From: CAZKRL01 sp964555295
GTDB taxonomy: Bacteria > Bacteroidota > Bacteroidia > Flavobacteriales_D > Sanyastnellaceae
Direction of reading: 5' to 3'
Length of the DNA: 26,549 bases
Assembly (NCBI GenBank): GCA_964555295.1
Contig: CAZKRL010000038.1
Coordinates: 1 to 26,549, forward strand
In this document: piece by piece, positions 15,815-22,255 of the stretch
Layout: each line of letters begins with the position of its first letter
How positions within the stretch are numbered: position 1 is the stretch's first letter
Notes under the pieces: generated by a model
Seen by the model: only the letters and a program-made list of their open reading frames with translations
The model's database searches: none
Told to the model about the DNA's origin: nothing
Made by a program: the position numbers and the translations under genes

Positions 15815-16582
15815 TTACCATTTTTTCCATGGCGCTTTGCCGCTGTCCCACAGCGTTTCCAGTTCAATTTTGTCGCGCAGAGTATCCATCGGTCGCCAGA
15901 AGCCATGATGTTTGTAGATTCCGAGTTGTTGATCACTCGCGAGCGATTCAAGAGGCTTACGCTCGAACACGCTTGGATCGCCATCGATCCTTTCAAAAAC
16001 AGAGGGATTTAGAACAAAGAAACCCCCGTTAATCCAGGAACCATCGCCTTCAGGTTTTTCTTGGAATGAAATCACGCGATTGTCTTCGAGATTCAGAGCG
16101 CCAAAGCGGCCTGGAGGCTGAACACCCGTGAGAGTTGCCTCGCATCCGGAAGATTTGTGTTGCGCGATCAGAGCCGTGATATCGATGTCGCCTACTCCGT
16201 CACCGTAAGTGCAGCAGAACGGTTCATTTTCGACGTATCGTTGCACGCGTTTGATGCGTCCACCTGTCATCGTGTCGTCGCCAGTATCCACGATAGTGAC
16301 TTTCCATGGCTCCGCTTTTTTCTGATGCACTTCCATGGTATTGTTCGCCATATCGAAAGTAACATCCGACATGTGGAGGAAGTAATTGGCAAAATATTCC
16401 TTAATGATATAGCCCTTGTATCCTGCACAGATCACAAAATCGTTGATGCCATGAGCGCTGTAGATTTTGAGAATATGCCAGAGAATCGGGCGACCACCGA
16501 TCTCCACCATGGGCTTGGGGCGAAGGGATGTTTCTTCAGAAAGGCGGGTTCCGAGACCGCCAGCTAGGATGACTGCTTTCAT
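15815..16582 (-). CDS. rfbF: Glucose-1-phosphate cytidylyltransferase
   Basis: Makes CDP-glucose from CTP and glucose 1-phosphate, the entry step for CDP-3,6-dideoxyhexoses. The 255 residues begin MKAVILAGGLGTRLSEET and continue RPKPMVEIGGRPILWHILK, the nucleotidyltransferase signature. YKGYIIKEYFANY, the T(G)DDTMTGGRIKR block, TYGDGVGDID (metal and product binding) and GFWRPMDTLRDK at the C-terminus are specific to RfbF/DdhA, as is the length of about 257. The 48-base gap to the aminotransferase stop is compatible with one operon. Confidence 0.96.
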   Translation of the reverse strand: MKAVILAGGLGTRLSEETSLRPKPMVEIGGRPILWHILKIYSAHGINDFVICAGYKGYIIKEYFANYFLHMSDVTFDMANNTMEVHQKKAEPWKVTIVDTGDDTMTGGRIKRVQRYVENEPFCCTYGDGVGDIDITALIAQHKSSGCEATLTGVQPPGRFGALNLEDNRVISFQEKPEGDGSWINGGFFVLNPSVFERIDGDPSVFERKPLESLASDQQLGIYKHHGFWRPMDTLRDKIELETLWDSGKAPWKKW

Positions 16583-16631
16583 GGATGTTGGTTTTTTAGT
16601 TCAAATGACAACTGTTTGCTGCGAGGTTAAA

Positions 16632-17825
16632 TCAAGAAACGAGAAATCTCCCTATGGCATCAACAACCAGATCTCTTTGTTGCTGCTCCAGCTCAGCATA
16701 GATGGGAATACTGATGACTTCCTTGGCAAGGCGGTGGGCGATATCACAATCATTGCGACTGGCTACGGGCAGATGGGCAAAGCATTGTTGCTGATCCATC
16801 GTCAGTGGATAATAGACCTCACAGCCAATCCCCTGCCCCATCAAGTGCTCTTTCAGAGCGTCACGACGTCCCTCGCCGATCACACGAATGGTGTATTGAT
16901 TCCAGATATGATCATTGCAATCGTAGGAAACTGGGAGAACGATCTTCGCCTGAGTTTCCGCAATCCAATCGTTTTGTCGCATGACGCACTGGCAGTGAGC
17001 GGGATCTGCCACAACCACACCAGGAAGTTTTGCCAAACGCTCCGTATAGTCGGTGGCATTGTTCTGACGACCACGGGTATACGAATCATAGGGAGCGAGC
17101 TTGACCCGGAGAAGAGCTGCCTGGAGGGTGTCCATCCGAAAATTGCCACCGACTACCGAGTGGAAATACTTCGGCTGCATGCCGTGGTTGCGCATCATCC
17201 GTGCTTTCTCGGCGAGAGTGTCATCGTCAGTGACAAGCATGCCCCCGTCACCGAATCCACCCAAATTTTTCGAAGGGAAAAAACTGTAGGCACCGTAGTG
17301 ACCGATTGTGCCGCAGGGCTTTCCTTTGTAACGTGCACCAATCGCCTGCGCGCAGTCCTCGATGATCCAAAGTTGATGTTTCTGCGCCAGAGCCTCGATG
17401 GCATCCATGTCCGCGCTTTGGCCAAACAAATGAACGGGCATGATGGCCTTGGTCTGAGGAGTAATCTTTGCTGCTGCTTTTTCGGCGTCGATGTTAAAAC
17501 AGATCGGGCATACATCGACAAATACCGGAGTCGCTCCCACTCGTGCGACGGAGCCGGCGGTAGCGAAGAAGGTAAACGTTGGAAGAATCACCTCGTCTCC
17601 AGGTCCAAGACCAAGAGCCATCAAAGCCATGACAAGTGCGTCGGTGCCAGAACTGCAGGATATCGCATGTTTCACCTCGAGCATGTTGGCGCACTCCTGC
17701 TCGAATGCCAACACGTCGGGCCCCATAATGAATTGGCCGGAAGCGAGCACGCGTTCAAAGGCTTCGCGCAACTGGGGTGCGAGTGGATGATTCTGAGCGT
17801 TGACGTCGAGAAGAGGAACAGGCAT
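16632..17825 (-). CDS. DegT/DnrJ/EryC1/StrS family PLP-dependent sugar aminotransferase
   Basis: A 397-residue aminotransferase that would convert a keto-sugar nucleotide to an amino sugar. MPVPLLDVNAQNHPL at the N-terminus is the family opening. SSGTDALVMALMALGLGPGDEVI (58-80) binds PLP phosphate, IIEDCAQAIGA (154-164) carries the Asp for the PLP nitrogen, and SFFPSKNLGGFGDGG carries the Schiff-base Lys186. I start at ATG 17825. The frame stays open to 18116, but that part translates an octamer repeat and adjacent spacer (PALPLSRS repeated), so it is not protein. No dedicated 4,6-dehydratase for an UDP- or dTDP-sugar is in the window. The substrate could therefore be a keto-sugar made elsewhere, or conceivably a CDP-4-keto-6-deoxyglucose product. 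Confidence 0.93.
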   Translation of the reverse strand: MPVPLLDVNAQNHPLAPQLREAFERVLASGQFIMGPDVLAFEQECANMLEVKHAISCSSGTDALVMALMALGLGPGDEVILPTFTFFATAGSVARVGATPVFVDVCPICFNIDAEKAAAKITPQTKAIMPVHLFGQSADMDAIEALAQKHQLWIIEDCAQAIGARYKGKPCGTIGHYGAYSFFPSKNLGGFGDGGMLVTDDDTLAEKARMMRNHGMQPKYFHSVVGGNFRMDTLQAALLRVKLAPYDSYTRGRQNNATDYTERLAKLPGVVVADPAHCQCVMRQNDWIAETQAKIVLPVSYDCNDHIWNQYTIRVIGEGRRDALKEHLMGQGIGCEVYYPLTMDQQQCFAHLPVASRNDCDIAHRLAKEVISIPIYAELEQQQRDLVVDAIGRFLVS

Positions 17826-17832
17826 GGGAAGA

Positions 17833-17872
17833 GAGAGCGGGAGAGCGGGAGAGCGGGAGAGCGGGAGAGCGG
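17833..17872. repeat. Octamer tandem repeat, five GAGAGCGG units
   Basis: Five perfect copies of GAGAGCGG (plus strand) end 8 bases before the aminotransferase ATG, in its 5' leader. The minus-strand mRNA would carry five CCGCTCTC units. Copy number may vary between strains by slippage. Confidence 0.9.
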
Positions 17873-17937
17873 GAGACTTGGGGATAGGGAGATGGAGAAA
17901 GGCAGAAAGCAGAAAGCGAGGAGTAAAGGGGGAGTGG
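17873..17937. repeat. Purine-rich spacer repeat, copy 1
   Basis: Begins GAGACTTGGGGATAGGGAGA and continues with GAGAAAGGCAGAAAGC and GCGAGGAGTAAAG. A related copy lies at 18802-18870, on the other side of the hepT-mntA pair, in the same orientation. Confidence 0.6.
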
Positions 17938-17997
17938 CGCGCGCGGTTAACGAGGAACATCGAATAAGAACCAAGAACTAACCGCCATGGCTGTAGG

Positions 17998-18396
17998 TTA
18001 GAGGCCGAGTTCTTGAAGATAGGATTCGAAGTCAGTGAGGTGAGCCGAGAGGATCGAACCAAGGATATCGAGCTGGACTCGTTGATACTCGTGAACCGCG
18101 ATGTTACGAAATCCAACCATATTTTTCATGATACCAGCGGAGTTGGTAGAGATCAGCTTGGCACTCGCGAGGATATCAAAGGCATCGCGACTGTTCTGGG
18201 GGATACCCAGGCGGTCGACGGCGATACGGTGCATGGCAAGATCGATGGATGCCTCGCAGGCGCGCAAGAGATTCAGAATCACAGAGTCCTGTGTGGTGAA
18301 ATGATTCAAGCGAGATGCGTCACCGCGATATTCATCCTTGATGCGACCAAGACAGCGCCGGATGACTTCTGCTTTGTTGATGGAAATATCGTCCAT
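17998..18396 (-). CDS. hepT: HepT-like HEPN-domain toxin (DUF86)
   Basis: A 132-residue, mostly helical protein of the DUF86/HEPN family, the RNase toxin half of the MntA-HepT type toxin-antitoxin system. RNIAVHEY (residues 97-104) is a perfect RX4HXY motif: Arg97 and His102 are the expected catalytic pair, and Tyr104 is the residue AMPylated by MntA in studied systems. LNLLRACEASIDLAMH (41-56) is the usual dimer helix. I start at ATG 18396, 10 bases after the mntA stop, because MDDISINKAEVIRRCLGRIKDEY matches the family N-terminus. An in-frame ATG at 18429 would overlap mntA. It sits between the aminotransferase and wecG-like genes, with repeat copies on both sides. Confidence 0.9.
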   Translation of the reverse strand: MDDISINKAEVIRRCLGRIKDEYRGDASRLNHFTTQDSVILNLLRACEASIDLAMHRIAVDRLGIPQNSRDAFDILASAKLISTNSAGIMKNMVGFRNIAVHEYQRVQLDILGSILSAHLTDFESYLQELGL

Positions 18397-18406
18397 GTCG
18401 GGTGGC

Positions 18407-18787
18407 CTATCGGGTGGCAAGCACTTCATGTCGCTCTTCGTTGAGTCGAGCATAGTCGGAAAGAGCTAGCATTTCAAACTGACGCATCAATCGCTCATCA
18501 TACACGCAAACGGCCTCGCCCGTGCGGATGACTTCCTTGCGAAATACAGTGGAAGCCCTTGATAAATCGATGAGGTCTACTTCAGTCCCGTATTCACCCG
18601 AGAGTGTATTAGCCATTTTGAAGAGCTCATAAGCATCGACGGTCGCAGTTGGTAGGAATGCGATGTCGATGTCGCTCAGAGGATGCTCGTTTGACGTCCC
18701 ATGCGAGCCGAATACATAGATCACCGCTGGCGAGAACCGAGCGAGCGCGCGGTCAAGGGCGTCGATTTGAATTGATGTAAGGCGCAT
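18407..18787 (-). CDS. mntA: MntA-like minimal nucleotidyltransferase antitoxin
   Basis: A 126-residue minimal nucleotidyltransferase. FGSHGTSNEHPLSDIDIAF contains the exact GSX10DXD motif (Gly27-Ser28, Asp39, Asp41), and EVDLIDL supplies the third acidic residue, Asp71. In characterised MntA-HepT pairs this protein AMPylates the HepT tyrosine and neutralises the toxin. Antitoxin-first order with a 10-base gap is as expected. The ATG at 18787 lies right next to the purine-rich repeat copy 2, so any promoter must lie within or beyond that repeat. A pure housekeeping role in sugar metabolism is unlikely; it probably stabilises the locus or defends against phage. Confidence 0.92.
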   Translation of the reverse strand: MRLTSIQIDALDRALARFSPAVIYVFGSHGTSNEHPLSDIDIAFLPTATVDAYELFKMANTLSGEYGTEVDLIDLSRASTVFRKEVIRTGEAVCVYDERLMRQFEMLALSDYARLNEERHEVLATR

Positions 18788-18801
18788 GGAGGGACGAGAT
18801 C

Positions 18802-18870
18802 GGGGGACTTAGGGAGAGGGAGAAAAGTAGAAAGCGAAGAGCAAAGAGGTGAGAGGTGCGAGCGGCTGTC
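18802..18870. repeat. Purine-rich spacer repeat, copy 2
   Basis: GGGGGACTTAGGGAGAGGG, then AAAGTAGAAAGCGAAGAGCAAAG, aligns by eye with 17871-17937 with small gaps. It lies directly upstream of mntA. The octamer array of copy 1 is absent here. Confidence 0.55.
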
Positions 18871-18947
18871 AGAGAACCACAAACTGTGCGACGCGCTTGA
18901 TTGAAGATTGATGATCTTTGAATTTTGATATTAGATTGGAAAGAAGG

Positions 18948-18973
18948 AAAAATTAGGCACTGCCGCGAAGCGG
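18948..18973 (-). terminator. Weak candidate terminator after the wecG-like gene
   Basis: On the minus strand CCGC-TTC-GCGG (18963-18973) is followed after about 10 bases by five T (18948-18952). It lies 29 bases beyond the GT26 stop codon. The stem is only four base pairs and the T-run is distant, so efficiency is doubtful. Confidence 0.22.
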
Positions 18974-19001
18974 AATCATTGGCAAATGAAGGCTGTGACA
19001 T

Positions 19002-19829
19002 TTATCCATTGGGTTTTTCGTAGCCATTCATATGGTATGATTTCCGACCCGTATGCTGATTGATCGCCGACCAAACGAACTTTGGATTGCTGCGCAGATA
19101 GCGCATGGCGAGCCGGCGGGGATTGGTCAGCAGGCGATAGAACCATTCGAAGCCCGACCCGCGAAGCCATTTTGGGGCTTCGGGCACCAATCCCGCCTGA
19201 AAATCGAATGCGGCACCCACTCCGAAAAAGAGAATGCCATGATCCAATGTTGCCAGACGCTCGGCATACTTCTCCAAAAAGCCCGCCATAAAGCGCTCTT
19301 GTTTCGGAGTACTGAGACCCACCCAAAAGCAATGCGGTTTGGATGTCAGAATTTGCTCTAACAATTGCAACTCTTCCTCTTCTGTCAGTGGACGAAAAGG
19401 TGGAGTGACGATTCCGGCAATCTCCAAGCCGGGATGGCGCGCCAGCAATTTTTGGCTTAACGTTTCCACCACGCCATCTCCCCCGCCCCAGAAAAAGTGA
19501 CGTCTTTTTCGGGAAATACCTTGGGCAATCATGGTCGGCATGAATTCCGGCCCACAAACCTGGCGCATGTGATCGTGCCCCTGCCATCGCCCCATCCACA
19601 CCATGGGAATACCATCGGGGATGCTCAGAAAACTGCGGTTGTGAATGGCTTTCAATTTCGGGTCATCCTGGGATTCCATGACTCCATGCACGCCAGTCAC
19701 CGTCACGTAACCCACCGTGCCGGGTTGATCCAGCGCGGCGTTTACTTCCCTAAGAGCAGACTCCATGTTCACGGCGTTGATACCAACGCCCAAGACATTC
19801 GCACGGGGGATATGGGATTGAGTTAACAT
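19002..19829 (-). CDS. WecG/TagA/CpsF family glycosyltransferase (GT26)
   Basis: A 275-residue GT26 enzyme. Members transfer ManNAc, ManNAcA or glucose-type residues to lipid-PP-GlcNAc early in repeat-unit assembly. Family blocks appear in order: NVLGVGINAVNMESAL (11-26), VTVTGVHGV (43-51), SIPDGIPMVW (69-78, with the conserved Asp), FFWGGGDGVVE, IVTPPFRPLTEEEE, CFWVGLSTPKQERFM, FFGVGAAFDFQAG, then PKWLRGSGFEWFYRLLTNPRRLAMRY. The last is the membrane-docking C-terminal appendage. Length is normal. It is one of three or more transferases expected to act on the cytoplasmic face. Being the second-step type, it suggests the initiating phosphoglycosyltransferase gene lies outside this window. Confidence 0.94.
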   Translation of the reverse strand: MLTQSHIPRANVLGVGINAVNMESALREVNAALDQPGTVGYVTVTGVHGVMESQDDPKLKAIHNRSFLSIPDGIPMVWMGRWQGHDHMRQVCGPEFMPTMIAQGISRKRRHFFWGGGDGVVETLSQKLLARHPGLEIAGIVTPPFRPLTEEEELQLLEQILTSKPHCFWVGLSTPKQERFMAGFLEKYAERLATLDHGILFFGVGAAFDFQAGLVPEAPKWLRGSGFEWFYRLLTNPRRLAMRYLRSNPKFVWSAINQHTGRKSYHMNGYEKPNG

Positions 19830-19852
19830 GACGGTATACTGTGCTTGACGGA

Positions 19853-20845
19853 TTACTGGATCACGGTTTCACCGCGTTTGCGTTTTTCATATTGCTCTTT
19901 GATCCACCAGTATGTGGTTTCAAGGCCTGTCTTCAAATCAATGCCTGGTTCCCAGCCAAGAACTTGTTTGATCAGTGTGTTGTCTGAGTTGCGTCCACGC
20001 ACACCTTGAGGCGCATCGAGTTTGTATTTGCGCTTCATTTCGACTCCGGCGATGCGCTCGATGATGCTCAGTGTCTCATTGATGGAAACCAGTTCACTGC
20101 GCCCCAGGTTGAGTGGATCGGAGTAGCTCGATGCCATCAATTTGTCGATACCGGTAACGCAGTCATCGATATACATGAACGAGCGTGTCTGCTCGCCATC
20201 GCCCCAGATTTCCACTTCCATGGTGCCTTCATCAATGGCTTGAATCACCTTACGGCAAAGTGCCGCAGGCGCTTTTTCACGACCACCATCCCAGGTGCCT
20301 TTCGGACCATAGACATTGTGGAAACGGAATACGCGGACATTCATCCCGAAGTCTTGCTCGAAGTGTTTGCACAGGCGCTCCGAGAAAAGTTTCTCCCAGC
20401 CGTAACCGTCTTCAGGCATGGCGGGATACGCATCGGATTCCTTCAACGCAATCACAGCGGCTTCTTCCTGACGATAGTCCGGATAAGCGCATGCTGATGA
20501 AGAATAGAAGTAAGCTTTTGCACCGCAGTCTTTCGCCGCCATCAACAAGTGAGTGCTGAGAAGAACGCTGAGCATGCAAAGCGCTTTGTTCTTCGTGATA
20601 AAGCCCATGCCACCCATGTTACAGGCGAGATTGTAAACCTCGTCGCAGCCTTCGGCCACTTTGTAACAATTGGCTTTTTCCTCAAGGTCCATGACATGGT
20701 TTTCCGCTTCTGGATGGAGTTGATACCATTTATCGAGGGGTTTGATATCGGCCACCACGACACGATGACCACGACTGATGAGAACCCGTGCGAGTTCTCC
20801 TCCGATGAATCCGCCGCCACCGGCGACTAGTATTTTTTTGCTCAT
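19853..20845 (-). CDS. GDP-mannose 3,5-epimerase-like SDR
   Basis: A 330-residue extended SDR that closely follows the plant GDP-mannose 3,5-epimerase, which makes GDP-L-galactose. VAGGGGFIGGELAR binds NAD. CNMGGMGFITKNKA, YSSSACAYPDY (with Cys119 aligning to the plant catalytic Cys), YGWEK (Tyr148/Lys152), YGPKGTWDGGREKAPAA (Lys191), GDGEQTRSFMYIDDCV and GVRGRNSDN are the enzyme-specific blocks. The second catalytic pair (Cys and Lys) is present, which ordinary 4-epimerases lack. The operon would then supply GDP-L-galactose or GDP-L-gulose to one of the transferases. Activity on another NDP-sugar cannot be excluded. It is separated by 285 bases from the GT4 gene upstream. Confidence 0.88.
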   Translation of the reverse strand: MSKKILVAGGGGFIGGELARVLISRGHRVVVADIKPLDKWYQLHPEAENHVMDLEEKANCYKVAEGCDEVYNLACNMGGMGFITKNKALCMLSVLLSTHLLMAAKDCGAKAYFYSSSACAYPDYRQEEAAVIALKESDAYPAMPEDGYGWEKLFSERLCKHFEQDFGMNVRVFRFHNVYGPKGTWDGGREKAPAALCRKVIQAIDEGTMEVEIWGDGEQTRSFMYIDDCVTGIDKLMASSYSDPLNLGRSELVSINETLSIIERIAGVEMKRKYKLDAPQGVRGRNSDNTLIKQVLGWEPGIDLKTGLETTYWWIKEQYEKRKRGETVIQ

Positions 20846-20972
20846 ATTTGTTAGTTGTTAGGTTAGTAAAAATCTTATGAAATGTGGAAAAAATTTTCTC
20901 AGGACTCTGAGTCACTTTGTCAGCAAGGCAAACAAAAGAGGAATTCCAACGTTATTTTTGGAAACACCATGT

Positions 20973-21134
20973 TCATATCAGCGATGCAGAAGGATTGATA
21001 ACACTGTGAAGTGACTGGAGAGCCAGAGCCCTTGCGTGAACTTTGGCATTTGTGAGTTTGCGGCTGATGACCGATTTTTTTCTGAATGTTGATTGAGCTG
21101 TTGTTGGAATTCTCCTATTGAGCTTGTCTTTCAT
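20973..21134 (-). CDS. Possible small basic ORF overlapping the GT4 stop codon
   Basis: A 53-codon frame starts at ATG 21134, overlapping the TGA stop of the GT4 gene as ATGA. It runs MKDKLNRRIPTTAQSTFRKKS and is basic, with no recognisable domain. The same ATGA coupling joins two certain gene pairs in this operon (7935-7938 and 24630-24633), which is the only reason to list it. It occupies most of the 285-base gap (20846-21130). It could be a chance frame. Confidence 0.2.
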   Translation of the reverse strand: MKDKLNRRIPTTAQSTFRKKSVISRKLTNAKVHARALALQSLHSVINPSASLI

Positions 21135-22231
21135 GATGAAAGAACCAGTAATTCTTGCCATTTTCGACTGAAGGCATTGGCAGAAAATTCGTCGAGAAAG
21201 CGTTGGCGATTTTTTTCACCGATTGCCAAGAATTGAGCCCGATGCGCGATGGCGGTGCGCAAGGAGTCGAGAAGCGCGTCACGATCCTTGGCGTTGCAAA
21301 GCCAGCCGTTTTCCGCATGAGTGATGGCGTCTGGAATACCACCGACACGCGTGGCAACGACAGGCAATGCGCACGCCATGGCATCGATCACAGCGAGGGG
21401 GAAAGCTTCAGTCCATGAAGGCAGGCAAAAGAGATCCGCGGCGGCGAGTACTTGAGTTTTACGCGCGCCCCAAAGTTCGCCATGCCACTGGATCTTTGCG
21501 GGGTAGGCACCTGAGGAAAAAACCTGCCGTAAATGAGCTTCGCTTTCTCCAGCTCCGGCACCTCCATAAAAATCAAACGCAAGATTGGGATTTTCAGCAC
21601 AGAGAATTTCAGCGGCAGAAAACAACTCACGCCAGCCTTTTTCCTCGGTCATGGCAGAAACGTAAACGATGCGCAAAGGTTGCTGTAGACGATGCTCAAG
21701 ACTGGGTCGTGGATCGGGAATCCCGTTGCAAATGGCTCGAAGCTTTGATCGATCAAAAGAATCCGGCCACTGACGAATCAGCGATGGGGCACAGGCCACC
21801 CAAAGATGAGGCAAACGGATCACGTGGCGGGCATATTCTGCCAACAGTTTCGAGCCTGTATGCCAGGGAAATCGACTCGGGTCCATGTGCACCCATACGA
21901 TGGTTTTTTTTCCTAACAGACGAGCCAGGTATAGGAAGGCAGAGTCTTTGAGAAAAGGACCGACGAAAAACGAGTGCGTCATCAGGATCACATCGACGCG
22001 ATGAGTCACACAAAGCCACAGAGTGCGGAACAAGTAGGACAGCCAGAGAAAAACTTTGCGCAGTGAAAACGAACCAAGTTGACTGCGGTCGTTCGTGTAA
22101 GACGCATTGATCAGATGGACTTCCGCGCTAGGCCACGTTTGCATGATTTCGGCCAACTGGGCGGCCATGATGGCTTGCCCATGAATCGGAGGAGACGTCT
22201 GGGCAATCAACAAGATGGAAGTTTTTCGCAT
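21131..22231 (-). CDS. GT4 (GT-B fold) glycosyltransferase
   Basis: A 366-residue Glycos_transf_1 family enzyme. The N-terminal acceptor domain shows SPPIHGQAIMAAQLAEIM, typical of transferases acting on lipid-linked oligosaccharides. VWVHMDPSRFPWHTG and a hydrophobic stretch at about 75-120 may bring it to the membrane. The donor domain has VYVSAMTEEKGWRELF, DFYGGAGAGES, LFCLPSWTEAFPLAVIDAMACALPVVAT (with the first acidic residue of the EX7E region in WTEAFPLAVID) and GGIPDAITHAENGWL. The gene begins 24 bases after the ugd stop, so the two are co-transcribed. The sugar transferred is not known; glucuronate, xylose or galactofuranose are the donors made next door. Confidence 0.9.
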   Translation of the reverse strand: MRKTSILLIAQTSPPIHGQAIMAAQLAEIMQTWPSAEVHLINASYTNDRSQLGSFSLRKVFLWLSYLFRTLWLCVTHRVDVILMTHSFFVGPFLKDSAFLYLARLLGKKTIVWVHMDPSRFPWHTGSKLLAEYARHVIRLPHLWVACAPSLIRQWPDSFDRSKLRAICNGIPDPRPSLEHRLQQPLRIVYVSAMTEEKGWRELFSAAEILCAENPNLAFDFYGGAGAGESEAHLRQVFSSGAYPAKIQWHGELWGARKTQVLAAADLFCLPSWTEAFPLAVIDAMACALPVVATRVGGIPDAITHAENGWLCNAKDRDALLDSLRTAIAHRAQFLAIGEKNRQRFLDEFSANAFSRKWQELLVLSS

Positions 22232-22255
22232 GATTGTAGGACAAACAATCCTCGT

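Noticed and set aside
17833..17872. CRISPR-like array
   Set aside because: Octamer units are directly abutting with no spacers and there are no cas genes; this is a simple tandem repeat.
16467..17981. Long plus-strand open frame of 504 codons
   Set aside because: It runs antisense across the certain rfbF and aminotransferase genes, shows no domain pattern, and ends in the translated octamer repeat. It is a shadow of the minus-strand genes.
17826..18116. N-terminal extension of the aminotransferase
   Set aside because: The added residues translate spacer and octamer repeat (PALPLSRS units) and overlap the hepT gene. The family N-terminus begins at MPVPLLDV, ATG 17825.
18976..19599. Second minus-strand frame of 207 codons inside the GT26 gene
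   Set aside because: Alternate frame of a gene whose own frame carries all GT26 motifs.
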